Shown here piece after piece: positions 35,461-49,224 of a stretch of 64,000 nucleotides of DNA. Source of the stretch: Ophiodon elongatus (Eukaryota; Chordata; Actinopteri; Perciformes; Hexagrammidae). The notes beneath the pieces are model-generated. The model was not told where the DNA came from. It saw only the letters and a program-made list of their open reading frames with translations, and ran no database searches. The stretch spans positions 10,001-74,000 of the forward strand of contig JACSYO010000170.1 in NCBI GenBank assembly GCA_016806645.1. The letters are read 5' to 3'. Position numbers and translations under genes: made by a program. Each line of letters starts with the position of its first letter. The stretch's first letter is position 1.

Positions 35461-36780
35461 CACCCATCATGAATGCTTTTTTGTTGATATTTAATACTAT
35501 GTTATTAGCTCTGACCGTTGCATAGTCACATGGATGCGTGTAATTCTCCACAAAAAAAGGATCCTAATTGGCTTGCCATTGTTTTCGTGCTGAGCGACTT
35601 CAAAACAAACCAATAGATTACGTTTCGTAACTATTTCACTATTTACGAGAGTTTCCAACACAGTTAATTTGGAGAAAAAAAAAAGGAAAAAATCTACACT
35701 ACATGGCACTGCAGCGCTCTTGTGTTGGTTTCATGCTGAATGTAAAGTCAAACTGTCGCCCAGTGCGGCTTTACCACGTCTCAGGTTATGTGATGCATAC
35801 CTTCCTGACTTCTTTAATCACCTGTACAGTTGACAGGTTGCAGTTTCAACATCAGCAATTTAACAATTTCTGTATTTTTACCACTTCAGTCTGTGCAAAC
35901 TTGCGTGACTGCCAGTGCAGAAAACCCATGGCATCCGTGCACAGTGAAGGCTTTGCATTGAGAAGATTGCGTAACTAAGTGACGATGGCGTCAGTCGTAG
36001 ATAATTGCAGGTTACACTTAACAGACAGTTGCATAGCAAAGATGGCAATAAAAACCAACGCTGACATGGAATAGCTGCTCGCGGGAGTAAAAGGGAGTTT
36101 CGACTAATTCCTAAATCTTGGCTTTAAAATTAGAGAAGGAAGCAGCTGGTGAGATGCAAGCATATTTATCAAAATATGTAATGTCGGAGGCATAAATACA
36201 GTGTTTTTGGCAGTAAGAGCCAGCATTACACTACCTCCTGACTCTTTCTACCAGCCATTACAGAGCAGTTTCCAACTGAAGTCACATGCTCTGAAACATC
36301 AGCACACAACATGTTACTGGCATAACTCGATAATTGTTTGATGCTGGTGTCTAATACGCTGGTGAATAAATCCCAATTAAATTCATGGAGAAGTGATGAA
36401 AAACGTACGCGATGATGGTGGGAAAGGAATCCTCTCCCCTCGACTCATGGGAGCTGGTCGCATTCTGAGTTTGAAGCACAGCGTGATTCATTGCAGCTGA
36501 TATACCGGAGTATCTCCTACACTTGCTATTTATCACACGCTTGCAACATTCCCGCCGTACAGTGCATGCCCAAGACGGCAATTACAACGTGTTGAATGGT
36601 GACACTGAGAGATACGTGGAGGGAGAGAGTAGGTGTCTCAGAGAAGGATAGTTTATGCCGTACTGTATTCAAAATGCCTCTTTAGGGGGCATTTAAGTAT
36701 CACATAGATTTCATACTAGCCAGAACTCTCTGAAGGTTGTAAAAGTGTAGGCTGGCTCTGTATAACTAGAAGCTCTGGTT
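35461..36780. other. Intron 1 sequence without recognised element
   Basis: Mixed unique-looking DNA; no exon or repeat family identified. Confidence 0.4.
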
Positions 36781-36784
36781 TAAG

Positions 36785-37421
36785 CAGGCGGAAACCTCCG
36801 GGTCTGAAAAGTGAAGCCTGTATTCTTTCTAATGGCCAACTCCAAGTTGTAAAAAGAAGTCTGGTTGTATAGAAGTCTATGCTTCATGTCTTAAACCTGC
36901 ATTCTCTCTCCTGACCACCAGGGGGCGACTCCTCTGGTTGTATAGAAGTCAAAGCTTCATGTGTTAAAGCTGCATTCTCTCTCCTGACCACCAGGGGGCG
37001 ACTCCTCTGGTTGTATAGAAGTCTATAGAAAATGACTCTACTTCTCTCTTGATTTATTCCCTCAGTAAACATTGTAAATATGAGTTTATGTCTCAATCTC
37101 TAGTTTCAAGTCTTCTTCAATACAGCATGATGTTCATTTAGTAAATTATGATCCATTTAGAGTCAAATAGTTCGTAAATGTTAATTGTAACGTTTTGGTC
37201 GTCTAAAAGTGTCTTATTCAGCGTTCGGTTGTACTTAGCTCCACCCTCTTGTGTGTACTTCTGGTTGCAAAAACGAAGATGGCGACGATCCAAAAAAAAC
37301 AATTGGTGATGACCAAAAATAGAGATAGTGATGGCTATAAAACAACATGGGGAATTCCAAACTCGGCTGTCCACAAACCAATGGGTTCATCACGGTGACT
37401 ACGTCTACTTCTTATATACAG
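36785..37421 (+). repeat. Dispersed repeat family B, longest copy
   Basis: Starts near GGCGGAAACCTCCGGGTCTG, then two 73-bp tandem units each holding GACCACCAGGGGGCGACTCC (from 36913 and 36986). The conserved middle and AAGATGGCGAC (37275) follow, and the copy ends at TACGTCTACTTCTTATATAC. It has a deletion after ATGATCCATTTAGAGTCAAA relative to the 19.6-kb copy. Confidence 0.85.
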
Positions 37422-37746
37422 ATATGGTTTTAAGACTGGCCCTAAATGCGAGACGTCATCGACGTGTTTAAATATAGCTGTATTTTACGTAATCCCGCTC
37501 TACTCTGCACGACTGACAGACCTCCTCCATTTTCTTCTGCGTGAATAAAAGTGAAAGCCTGAAACACCTGCACTTGGAGACAGTGAAAGTTGTAAATACC
37601 AGAAAACCAGTTCTGATGGCAGCAGCTGTTTTTCCCCCTGAAGGTGATAATGTCCCAGGATAAGCCCATTAGTCTCCCGCCAGCCCATTAAGACTCCAGC
37701 CAGTTAATGACGTGTCTACTCCACTCTGGAAACATTTCCCCTGATG

Positions 37747-37752
37747 GTGTGT

Positions 37753-37807
<55 letters not shown>
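37747..37807. repeat. (TG)n microsatellite
   Basis: About 30 TG units with one early TA interruption. Confidence 0.95.
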
Positions 37808-37808
<1 letters not shown>

Positions 37809-37809
37809 C

Positions 37810-39700
37810 AGAGAACCAGAAACGTAATAAAATCGCTAACTGCTGAAGCATTTAGCGAGGATACGTTGAATATGGCAGCTGTGGCGTAATCGGTGTCAAA
37901 CCGACGTGTCGGCGGAAGGTGACGCAGGACGTCTTCTGGACGCGAATTCACAAGTGAGTGTCGGGTAAATAACTCTGACACCTTTTTTTTTTTTTTTTTT
38001 TACGGACTGTGCAGCTTTCAGACAAACTGCTGTTTGTTTTGCACACGACACGTGGAAAAAAAAATTACTTCGACAATGACTTGTCTAAATAGTTTAGAGA
38101 TGCAGCGATACGACTTCTTCGGTACCGACGGTGGTACCCGGGTTTAAATGAATAAAGGACTGGAAGAGACTGGGATCGTTCTTTTATTTGCAAGGAAACT
38201 TTTTTTTATTTGCTTTCCTAACTTTGTACATCTGAAGTTAACAAGTAAATACATGGATATAACTTTACTGAGTTTTTATTGATGTTTAAAATAATAAACA
38301 CCGGCAACAAAAATCTTTAAAATGTTCAGGAATTGTTGCTCATTGATTTTTAAATTTTTCCACTCTGCCCAGAGCTGAAACATAATCAACTCTTCATAAA
38401 GATGCACATAAATGAGCTACAAACTGTAGCAGTGATTATGCACAAAGAAACATAAACAACAAACACACCAAGAGGGAAGGAGTCCAGTTAAACACCATTA
38501 AATCTTTAAAAAAACGGGTTAAATCTTCAAGCGGAGAATACTGTTACAAATAAATATGCATGTAAACAAACATATCTAATAATTATAGTTGTATAGCAGT
38601 TAAAATCATAGTAGAATAAACTGGAATATTATTATTATGAGATATGGCTAGATGTACATTTAAGGGGTTCCATATTTCCGTCTCACTGTCGGTGATGATG
38701 GGACGTCTTCATCGTGGACCGGAGGAACGATTACGCCCCCCAAAAAAAACTCTTTCCATCGAAGCTTCTATGAAAAAAAAAAAAACCACGAGGAACATGT
38801 GAACCTGTCCTCCCAGAAATAAAAGAGTCATGTAGAATCATCTGTCACGCTCTTTATGGAACGTCTGGTTTTCGAGTTGAGAGAAATAAAAAAAATAAAA
38901 AAATAAAAAAAAAAACTTTTGTTCGTATCGAGGTCGCTTCGTATTCGTGAGGCTGAAGGACGTTGGGATCGGCCTCGAGAACACGTATGTATCTTAGATT
39001 GCATCAGCGGTTACACATCCAGTGAACTCCGTGTCCTTTGTACCCTTTAATCTCTCAGCGTACGCATTCCAGAGACGGGACATGTGACCCAAAGCCACAC
39101 GGGTCGCTCCTCCGCTGCTTATAATAGTCGGCTTCGGGCCGCCCTCGTCTCCGGGGCTGGAATTATAGTCGCTATACGAGCTGCAGCTCCTCGCCGAGCC
39201 GAGCAGGAGATAACAGATGCTACTTTCTAAGAACTTCCTGAAAACCGCCTGTGACCCGGAGAGCGACGCTGCTCGTCTGCTTATCTAACGTATGAAACTG
39301 AGCTGTTGTCGTGGAAACCGTTTTCATTTCATCGCCGGCCATGTTAACAGATTAAAGAGCACTGTGATTTTTTTTAATTTTTTTTTAAAATGTTTTTTTA
39401 CTTAACTTTTATTTCTTGGGACAAACCATTGTGACCCGATTTCCCCCCCGGGCCGTCTCTGTAAATCACGAGAAGTGAATTTGTGCCAACGTTCAGAACC
39501 ATTTTACAGCCGTTTCCAACCTCATTTTATATGATCTCGAATAGATAAACCAGTCATATAGAAGAGATATATACGTTTGATAAATCACAGCTTTGATTCA
39601 TGCGTGTTATTGAAAACATATACACATGTTAAATACCAAATAAATGAATTCAGGTGGAGTTAAGTTCTTTTATTTCCTCTCACCAGTAAAACGAGTTCGC
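37810..39700. other. Intron 1 sequence without recognised element
   Basis: Includes a T run near 37982-38001 and A-rich patches at 38765-38785 and 38885-38915. At 38098-38145 AGATGCAGCGATACGAC and GGTACCGACGGTGGTACC look like a transposon end fragment. No exon recognised. Confidence 0.4.
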
Positions 39701-39710
39701 CTGTTTTACT

Positions 39711-40118
39711 GAATTTCTCCCATCGTCTTTTTATTTAACACGTTTATACATCTTTGAGTCGTATGAGGAAGCAAATGAATATATATATATATATTCTTTT
39801 TTTAATTTAATATATATATATTAAATAAAAATATATATTAAATAAATAAAAAAAATATATAAATATATATATATATATATATTTATATATATTTTTTTTA
39901 ATATATTTATAAATATATATATATATATATATTTATATATTTATATATTTTCTTTATTTATATATTTATTTTATTTATTTAATATATATTTTTATTTAAT
40001 ATATATTTTTATTTAATATATATATATTAAATATATATATATATATATTACACAAACTTTCAGGCTTCCTCATGCGACTCAAAGATGTGTTAAATAAAAT
40101 GACGATGGGAGACATTCT
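39711..40118. mobile_element. Long inverted repeat with AT-rich centre
   Basis: The left arm 39711-39772 contains TCCCATCGTCTTTTTATTTA and TCTTTGAGTCGTATGAGGAA. The right arm 40064-40118 reads its complement: GCTTCCTCATGCGACTCAAA, then GATG, TGTTAAATAAAATGACGATG and GGAGA. One arm has an 8-nt indel. The centre (39776-40055) is almost pure A/T with nested ATATAT palindromes. It may be a MITE or a cruciform-prone inverted duplication. Confidence 0.8.
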
Positions 40119-40119
40119 A

Positions 40120-42535
40120 CTAATTTATTTGGCCTATTAAAATCTCCTGTGGAGTCTTTGGGACTGAAGTGTGGGTTGAGATGTAAAAGGTGATCTCAGC
40201 TTTCACTTCCTTCAGACATGTAAAGTGTAATGAAATTCCCAGTTTGACTGTAGTGGGGAAAAAAAAAAAAAAAATGAAGTAATAAAACACCAAGTATATT
40301 TCCATTATGAGGCAGGCTTCTCAAAACACGTAGCCACGTACCTCGTTTTCATTCTTATTCGGAGCCAATAAACACATTAAAACATATTTTGCTTCTCTTA
40401 CAATACCAGTAGAGTGAAAACTTGAGTCTCCTTTTCATTTTGAAATGCCGTCAACACCAAAAGAAATAAAAAAAAATACTGTGCTATAACTTTTAGGTCG
40501 TATCGCCCACACTCTGCATGAAGCGAGTTTTGAATTATTACCGCTCTGATTACAGATTTAAAGGCATTGCTGCACCTTGTGATGAGTAACGCCGTGCTCT
40601 TTCTAGACGTACACATCACAGACTCTAATTTTCGAGCGACTCTCCCATTTTTTTTTTTTTGCTCGTGTTCGTATTTAATCGCCCGCTTCTCTCTTCTTTT
40701 TTGTTTCATTGTGATAAACGCACTCCGGTCAGAATCTCACACCCCGGGCTCCATGACGACCTTCCCGAGCGTCACCGAGGTCACCGCCGTGGCTGTGGTT
40801 ATCTCAGAGGGCCGGCGAGCAAACAAAAGGCCTTTTTGACCCGTCGCCAGGAATTATTCTCTGTGTTGTTGCTGAGGCGCAGCAGAAAAGCTCCTCAGTG
40901 GGATTCACGCATGAGAAGATGCAACCGCATGCATGCAAGCGGCTTATAATTAACCAACGAGTTCGGTCGGTGGTTTGACGGTCGAAAGACCTCGAGACGT
41001 CCTGGTTGTTTCAGCTGGGTTCTAATGGTTAATGTGTCCGCGCGTCTACGGCCAGAAGACTGAAGCAGGGATACGTTCCCTGGAATTAAATGAATGCTGA
41101 TTAAAGACACGGGGGTTGTGAATATTTTGCATTAAAACTATTAATAAACTACTGATTTGTGCAGGAAGAGGAACAACTATCCTATTGGTCCAGAGCAGCA
41201 TCTCTCAGAATATATAATATATATTTACCTCAGACAGACTAGCAGTGTATGTGTATTTGTCCAGGGCTTTTATTGTGAAAGGTAATAATGGAAAGAGTGG
41301 ATCTTGTCGACACTGCCTTTGTTATTTTCTTTATCTTTTGTCTTCAGAGCTAATAAATACTAATAAAGCCATAAACTACAGGGATTCTATTACAATATCT
41401 TTACTTAAGGTTTCAGCGGTGGCGTAGTAATATGAAATATCCTGCAGCGTGTCAAAATAAAATGAACTTGAAATTATATGTTCATTTAGATTTTCTGGAG
41501 GTAAATTAATGGTTTGGATTAATCAAATAAAGGAAAAAAAAAAAAAAGCTGAGTCGTAGTCGGCTCATTTAGCTTCTTGTTAGCGACACGTAAAAGCTTT
41601 AGAATTCACGAGAGGCTTATTTACTGACGTGTTTGATATCGTAGAACAAACATGTTAAAATCCTGTGTTTTTTTTTAACCACAGACTTTATTTCAAGTCT
41701 TCGATCTCGAGACACGAAAGGACGTCACCTCCCAACGTGCACGAACTTTTACATTCTCCTCATTCTTCAACGCTCAAACGAACAGAAAATAACAGACGCG
41801 AGCGGCCGCAGAGAAAACCAGCACTTATTCATCGTGACGCGATGCCTGACGTCTGCTAACCGCTCGATCTGTTGGAGATTAGCTGAGTGACTGTTTGTGG
41901 AGCAGGACTTTCTGGAAACAATGTTTAGATTGCGCAACAACCAGTTGAAGTGGCTGTCTGCACCATTACCATCAAATCCGTCTTGGGCATATCGACGAGT
42001 CCTCTTTTCTGTTGGCAGCATCGTGAATTTATTTAATTCAAACCCTCATTTTGATAGTTTAAGTAGGATTTTTGAGCAAATTTTGATGATTGTTTTGAAT
42101 TTATTGTCCTTTTTTCCTTCACTTCCACCAGAAACTTCCACTTCAACCACTTCCCGTACTTCACTTCAGCTTCTGACTCGGGCCCGAGATGCCTCTTAAT
42201 TATCTACAGTTATGGTTTTGTTTTCAGACGGCCGTCATCTCTCGTGTTTTGAGCCTCATTCTAATTTTAGCATCGACAACGCGAAGCTAGTAAAAGTGTA
42301 TCACTCCGATTTGGTGACTACATGTGGTTTCATGTGAGTAGGAAGGCAAAAATAAATATGTTTGTAATGCCACGGAGTAAAATCATAATTAGAGAAGCTG
42401 TGTGGAGTTGAGCTATTGCGTCACAATACATCCGCGGTGTAAATATAGCACGTTGTGATTATGTCTGAACCACGTAGCTCTGCACTCCTTATATTTCCTC
42501 GCAGACGGGAATGTTTGTCCTCTAGTGACGACCTC

Positions 42536-42582
<47 letters not shown>

Positions 42583-43855
42583 TTCATACCCTGCTATTCA
42601 TGGTGCGACCCTGAGGTGAAATAAATCACTGTGTGTTTGTGTGTGTTTGGGGGTGGGGGGGTGCATGAACTCCGGCCCACTATGACACAGCCCAGGCACA
42701 AACCCAAGACACACACACACAAACATTTAAAGAGTAACTGCACACTTAAACATGTTTTTTTTTTTTTTTTTTTTAAGCTATAAACTAAATGATATAACTG
42801 TGCTGTGATGAAACGCATCAATGCTGGTGTTAATATTGATATTTATACAGAGAGGTTGTGCTGAATGAGCGTGACATCCAGTTAGTGACTCTCAACAAAT
42901 GCACTGACAAAATAAGAATCAGTTCCACTTCCCACCCCCAAAAACGTCTGTAACTCACTTTATATCATATTTTCTGTAGTTTATATCAGATTTCCACCAA
43001 TGCAGAGTAAGAATAAAGTGAGTTTAGGTGAGTTTACTTTCCCTCTGATTCTCACACACACTCTTACACACATTTCCCTCAATGCCTCACCTCTCAGTTT
43101 ACAGGAACTGAGTCAGGGACATTGGGGCGGTCAGAGGTTGTAAATTAGGAATTCCACATCTGAACCACACGACTCAGCTATTAGCGCTTCATGGAGCGTG
43201 AACCTGTGTGCCTTTTGCTCTTAAAACACTCTTCCCAGTTAGCGAGGCTGCTTCTCTTGCACAAGCAAATCCCCTGTTCATTGCTCCTGAAGATACAATC
43301 TTAATTTATTTTAGATTAAACTACCGATATCTGTTAGAGAACTAAATGTTATTCAAACACAAGGTCTCACCGTTTCAAAAACAATACATCTTAATGTGCT
43401 TTCAGAAGAGGCTTTCCGAGTTGTTGTGGGGTCAAGCAATGGGCGCTCAAAGGGAGGTATCCACTTAAAACTTTGGATGACAGGACAAAGATTAATCACC
43501 GACACTTGACATACAAAGGGTTCATTAACAGGAAAATCATAGTCATTCTAGCCTTTTAGCTCTCAGGCATGTCACAAAGTGCTTCCTGGTTCCGATTTGT
43601 GAAAAGGAGCGGATCATTTTATTTATTTACTTGTTATGTGGTGATATCTTTGGTGTAGCTTTTCGCCAATAGATGAAACAAAATATCTTGAGATCTTGAT
43701 CTTGATTTGAGATGATAATCTCTGATTCGAGGCTCTAGCGTGTTACAATATCGGTGAAGCGTTTCAGAAATGGAGAGAAAATGTTGGTAATAGTTTAGCT
43801 TAGCCGCAGCAGGTTCAATTATTAGAGAGATGAAGAGATGTTGGGCTTATTTTCT
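40120..43855. other. Intron 1 sequence; simple repeats only
   Basis: Holds TG 42538-42581, a T run 42755-42774 and a fairly GC-rich patch at 40720-40860. No exon recognised. Confidence 0.4.
42538..42581. repeat. (TG)n microsatellite
   Basis: Twenty-two TG units. Confidence 0.95.
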
Positions 43856-43864
43856 GTAAACAAT

Positions 43865-44145
43865 GTGGCATTAAAGCATGATGGAATTAGCATGCTAATT
43901 AGCGGTCAGCTGGCTACTTAGCTAGCTTGCTCCGCCATGCTTCCCTGCAACACAGGCGACAGAAAATGATCCGAAACAATGTGGTCACTCATCTGGCGAT
44001 AGCAATGTGCTTTTCTAAAGTGTGACAAGACAAGTGTGTGGATGAAGCATTAAGTTGTTTAATCGTACTCATTTAGCGGCTGGCTAGTTAGCTAGCTACC
44101 TTGCTAATTCCGCCATGCTTTCATGCTACACTGGTCACAGAAAAC
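43865..44145. repeat. TAGC-rich element related to the 4.36-kb palindrome
   Basis: GGCATTAAAGCATGATGGAA and the opposing CCGCCATGCTTCCCTGCAAC form a degenerate inverted pair. A second GCCATGCTTTCATGCTACAC lies at 44114, matching the arm at 4.43 kb. TTAGCTAGCT stretches lie between. Confidence 0.55.
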
Positions 44146-44514
44146 CAGCCCAACAGCTGGCTGGTCGCTGCGAGGAGTGACTTCACCAGAAAGGGAGACT
44201 AGCTAGCTAGCCAGCCAGCTAGCTAGCCAGCCGTCCTCTCCGTTAGCTTCTGTCTCCCGGCAAAATAGCCGGCAAAATAGCCGGCAAAGGGCGCTGGGGT
44301 CGGCTAATGTGGCCCCGTTGGTTGATGTCGGTCCCGGAGAGTGAGTGACCGAACATATTGAGAGAAACTCGTATTTTCTTCTTTTCTTCAGCCATTATAA
44401 AGAAAAAACCCGCCAACGAAACTTGTGTTCAAAGAATTAGTCGGCCTCAACCGTAGCTCCGCCCCCAACAAGTTGTCATAATATTTAGTAACAGAATAGT
44501 GGTCTATGGACTAA

Positions 44515-44566
44515 ATGATCCGTTGGTAAAATAATCAGCACATTAATCATTTGTTGCAGCTCTAGT
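44515..44566 (+). mobile_element. hAT-like element end fragment
   Basis: ATTAATCATTTGTTGCAGCT followed by CTAG matches the right terminus expected for the element family at 33.34 kb. Confidence 0.4.
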
Positions 44567-44991
44567 CTTTTGCACTTTTGGCCGGTTGCCAGTTGCCAAC
44601 AGCTGCTGCTAGATTTCTAAACTTTACTCAAGGCACTGTGTTCAGAACGATTAATAATATTATTGTCAAATCCAACTCTTGTGAAAATGCCACAGATTGT
44701 CATAATGTTTTTGGAGGATTTTGAAGCACAAACGACGATTGCATCCAGCTGCTGAAAATGTCCTCACATTTAATTGGTTGTGGGAAAAATGCAGTCAAAC
44801 CAATACTCATGCGTGTCATAGCTCAACAGCACATTATGGCAATTGTTCATATTTTATTAAATATTTTGATTCATTGCTAGTAAAGTTATTCTCTGCAGCT
44901 TGCTGCCAGCGACTGTTTTACTGTGGATGTCTCGGCCCGATGATTTGATTAGTTTATTCTGATGCATTTCTGCCTGCAAGCAGCAGGGACG

Positions 44992-45129
<138 letters not shown>

Positions 45130-45775
45130 ATGGATAATTGTTATCATATGGCACTTAGTGTGTCTGTGAAGGTGAAACGCACCCATTGGGGACCTCCCCC
45201 ACCTCCCTCCGGTCCTCCTTCCCCTGTTTCTGGAATAAAAGGATCACAGCGAGGAAACCTGCTCACTGTCCAGCGGCTCAAACATAATCTCCAAAATGAA
45301 AGCGATGTGGACATGTTTTACAAGATCAAAGCGATTCGAATCGAGCTATAAGAACATATCGAGCAGATGTTTGCAAATTAATCTTAACGTTACACAGAGA
45401 CTGTTCAGGTTCAAGGCTCGTATGCAAACACTGTGCAAAGTAGCTCACGATCCACTGAGGGGGGGTTTGGTCTGACGCAATCGCTGCGTGATGGCGAGGT
45501 TAGTTTTTAACTGAATTTCAAAAGGCGAGGCGGCGTGTTAAAGAAAATGTTCCTTCAAAAAACTCTGAGGGGCCTCTCACTTCCCGGTGTCGTTGTTGCT
45601 GGCGTTTGAGAATGTAAAGTGCTGCCCAAGGCAATATCCCATAAATCAAAAAGGGAGCTGCTTTTGTTGAACTTGGCCTCCGCGGTGACGCCGCCACGCT
45701 AATACTCTTTTTGTCTTTCTTCCTCGCTGACAGCTTGACACCACGTGTAACGGCTCTTTTGAATGTTTCCTCCAG

Positions 45776-45927
45776 GTGACGCCGGGCAGCAAGGCAGCCC
45801 AAGGGGACCTGTGTCCGGGCGACACCATCCTGGCCATCAATGGCGACAGCACGGAGCTCATGACGCACATGGAGGCGCAGAACCGGATCAAAACCTGCAC
45901 TCAGCAGCTCGCGCTCAACATCATCAG
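45776..45927 (+). CDS. pdlim4: pdlim4 exon 2 (rest of PDZ domain)
   Basis: Second coding exon. It starts in phase 0 after acceptor TTTCCTCCAG and reads VTPGSKAAQGDLCPGDTILA, then INGDSTELMTHMEAQNRIK and a final strand ending LALNII. This is the PDZ body: the PGSKAA turn, the LCPGD loop, and the MTHxEAQNRIK alpha-B helix that lines the peptide groove. INGxSTELMTHxEAQNRIK is nearly diagnostic of PDLIM4. It ends as 50 codons plus AG, followed by donor GTACGC at 45928, so the next exon must supply one base. Intron 1 is 12,757 bp and a 133-nt TG tract ends 650 bp upstream. Confidence 0.95.
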
Positions 45928-46596
45928 GTACGCAGACACGAGAGTCGGCATTCATCCGGTCACCTGATCAAACCCCGAGAACGACCTGCAGTCGGTGTGC
46001 CGTGAACGCAGCATTTACTACATCATTAGGATGTAGTTTACTGTATTTCTACTGTAATTGCTTGCAGACTTATTATTTATGTGCGCTCGTCTCTCCAGAA
46101 AAATCTGTGCGTTCAGCGCATTTTTCAGCTCAAAGGGATGAATGATGGGAATTGTGACGTCCAGAGTAAGTGGATGTCAGGATGTAATACCGTCGTCACG
46201 GCTCTGACCCTGAGCAGAGGCTGCTGCTAGGCTCATTAAGTGCATCGAGTTGAAAAACCCTTTTTTTTAACGACTAAGGTCTTTTACTGCCTCTCGGCCA
46301 GGATCGCATATTGTTTCTATTTCTGCTTCTGCACGGTCGAGTCGTACAAACGGAGAACAGGTTTAAATGATCGACTCAGAGTCAGCGAGTCGGACGGCGA
46401 CCTTTTCAGAAACGGACTCCACATCTCGACGCTGTTGCCAGTTCATGGGGTGGAAAATTAGCTTCAACATTTTTAGACCGGAGCATGCGAAGGATGGATG
46501 ACTCGGCCTTTAGCGGAGGACGGGAGCAACATGTTTCTGTCAACATAGCCAAGTGGAACTCATCCATCTAAAGAGTTAATGACAGAGAGGGAGAAA

Positions 46597-46628
46597 AGGG
46601 GTGTGGGGTGGGTGGGTGGGTGGGGGGG
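46597..46628. repeat. G-rich tract
   Basis: GGGG-TGTGGGG-TGGG-TGGG-TGGG pattern then a 7-G run; G-quadruplex prone, in intron 2 near exon 2. Confidence 0.85.
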
Positions 46629-47142
46629 ATGGAGAATAACCAAGGAAAAACTGAAATGTCAGTTGCTTCCCACATTTCTATTAGACGGTTGCTCGGAGGT
46701 TGCCAGAACGCTGGAAAGTGCCGAGCGAATCTGGCAACCTCGGATGAGGAACACTGTGCGGCTTCAGCCTCGGTTACAAGTGACAACTGCCAACTGGGTT
46801 TCTCCAGCTCCCTCCTTCTCAGGGCAGCGGTCGCGCTCCTGCGAGGGTTTTGCAGTGTGAAGTCCACTTTGCAGACGCAGTGGAAATAAGAACCACGCCG
46901 AGCAACCGGATGAGCGAAGATTCACACTTCAGACGGAGAAGCACTTTTCTCTCTCTGCACCGTGTTTTGTGTTTTTAATACTGTGTTTCTATCGGGACCG
47001 ATCACGCCTGAAGCTTTCTTTATCCTCCGAGCATGCACAGCGTTGCATTGTTCTACCAAACAAACAAAAAGAAGACATCGACTGTAACCGGTGAAACACT
47101 CATAAACCAACCTCCACAATGAGGAGGAGGGATTGTAGTTAA

Positions 47143-47233
47143 CTATCACTATATATATAGATATAGATATCTATCTATCTATCTATCTATCTATATCTAT
47201 ATATATCTATATCTATATATATATATATATATA
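47143..47233. repeat. (TATC/TA)n block
   Basis: TATATA, then CTAT tetramers, then TATA repeats, about 90 bp. Confidence 0.95.
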
Positions 47234-47234
47234 A

Positions 47235-49220
47235 AATAAATAAATGTAGATTTATGTTTGCTGAAGGTCTTAAACCCTGAACCCTCCGGGGCTCGACTAA
47301 GGTCACCTGGTAAACGGTGTCATGGAGTGAATAAAGCATCACTTTATTTAGCTCTATTCCTGGACTAGTATTACCAGAGGGACCTCATGTGATTTAGAAA
47401 TGAACCCCTCATGTCTCTGTTTTGTCAGATTAATCATATCATACTTTATATATAATTATATTATATTATATAGGACTATTTATATAATACTCACAAAGAC
47501 CTCTTTCTCTGGTATGAAAGAGTCTCAAGGCCTTCATAATTCCAGGAAAGAGGCAGAAAAAAAACTGTAATTTGCAGAGACATTTTCACTTGACAAATTA
47601 GGGACGTGTCAGAGTGCACGGGTCTAAGATCAAAGACGACCTCTTTTCAAGCAACTATTACAAAAAACTAGAGCTTCTTGATGCTTTAATCTGGAAGAAA
47701 AAAAACTGCTGTGAATCAAAGGACCACAAATGAACCACCAGACACGCTGTAGTCCTGCTGTTCATCAACCGTCCTTTAGTTTGCCACAGACACCGACCCG
47801 ATAGCGGCACAGCGGAGGCAGGACGAGGCCGGCCGCTGGAATGTGACCTTTCTGTTCTACAACGCTGAGTAATTACGGTCTGAACCGCCCTGCTGCTGGA
47901 CAGGATGAGGGTCAGGGAGAGGAGGCCTGCACCTCCGGCCCCACAGCTTCAAATGAACTGCTGATGAAGGGAAGACAGAACAACAAGCAGACAAAGGGGG
48001 AAAAAAAAAGAGAATTTAAAAGATGGATATGAAGGTTTCTGATTATTTAGTCGGAAAGAGAAGGAGAGGGACGCGGACGCCAAGTAGAGGAGCGGCGAGT
48101 CGGAGTGAGAAATCCACATGGGCTTTTCTAACAGCCAACTTTTTCTGCTGGGTGCATCGCTGGAAATCCAATTACACAGTGAAGCTCAGAGTTTAATTTC
48201 TCCCCCCGAGATAGAGGACATGAGTCACAGCAAGTTGTTTTTTAAATAATCCTTTGAATATTCCTGGTCGGCATTGTGGAAAAAGAGAGACTCTTCCAAG
48301 TCAAATATAAATCGAGGCTGGTTATGAATATAGTCTCATGGTTTCCAATTATTTTTGCAACCCATAGCGCGGCGATTTTTAAAGTGTGGCATTTGGCGTC
48401 CTGGACATCAAGTGTGAGGTAGATTTTTTTTTATTTAATTTAATTTTTTTTAATTTCCCAGGACAAATGCAGCACAGGAAGTCGTGTTAATAAACAGAAA
48501 CGGTCACTATGACCGAGAGCAGAGCATGAGCTCCAACAGGATCAAGTAGGTCACAGTTGTGGCTGCTACTCGTCAACCACCAAAATAAAATGGGAATATG
48601 TCAAATGCATGAATAGGAAAAAAGCTGCAAAGCGACTGTTGTGCAGATTTCCCCGTTTTCAAAAACGTATAAAAGTTTATCTGGTTGGTGAATAAAGTCC
48701 AAAGTTTATTGTTAATTATCCAGGAAATGGGGTTCAGTCTGTCCAAAGATGAGTACTTTTTGAGGAAACACTTCCCAGTAGGGCACAATCATGAGATTTA
48801 GTCGATGTTTGTCCTACAAATAATTGTGATTAATGATTTAATTGTCTATTTCTGTTCAGTTTATGCCACACAGCGTCCATGTTGTTATTGTCATTGGCTG
48901 TTCATCTAAAATTATGTGATCAGAGAGCTCCTAGAACCAGGAAGTGAGTCAACATCTATGCACTTCCTGTTCACTCGTCTAGAATTAAATATGTTTTTTA
49001 ACACAAGCTGAAGAGATTTTAACGTTTTGTACGATATAAAATACCCCTCTGGTGGATTTTGAAGCTTTTACGTGTTCTGCTGATTGCCCTCAAACATAAA
49101 GTGTTCATCTTTTGAAGATCATCTTGAACAAAATGTGTAAGAATCATAAACGTTTGTTGGCCACAGAGCCTAATTTCCGCAATAATCCAAAATCCAATGG
49201 AAAAAAAACATATTTTAGGA
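47235..49220. other. Intron 2 sequence without recognised element
   Basis: Mixed DNA with a T-rich patch at 48424-48460. No exon recognised. Confidence 0.4.
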
Positions 49221-49224
49221 CGCC

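Noticed and set aside
45518..45955. 145-codon minus-strand frame over pdlim4 exon 2
   Set aside because: It is a shadow of the real PDZ exon on the + strand and resembles no known protein.
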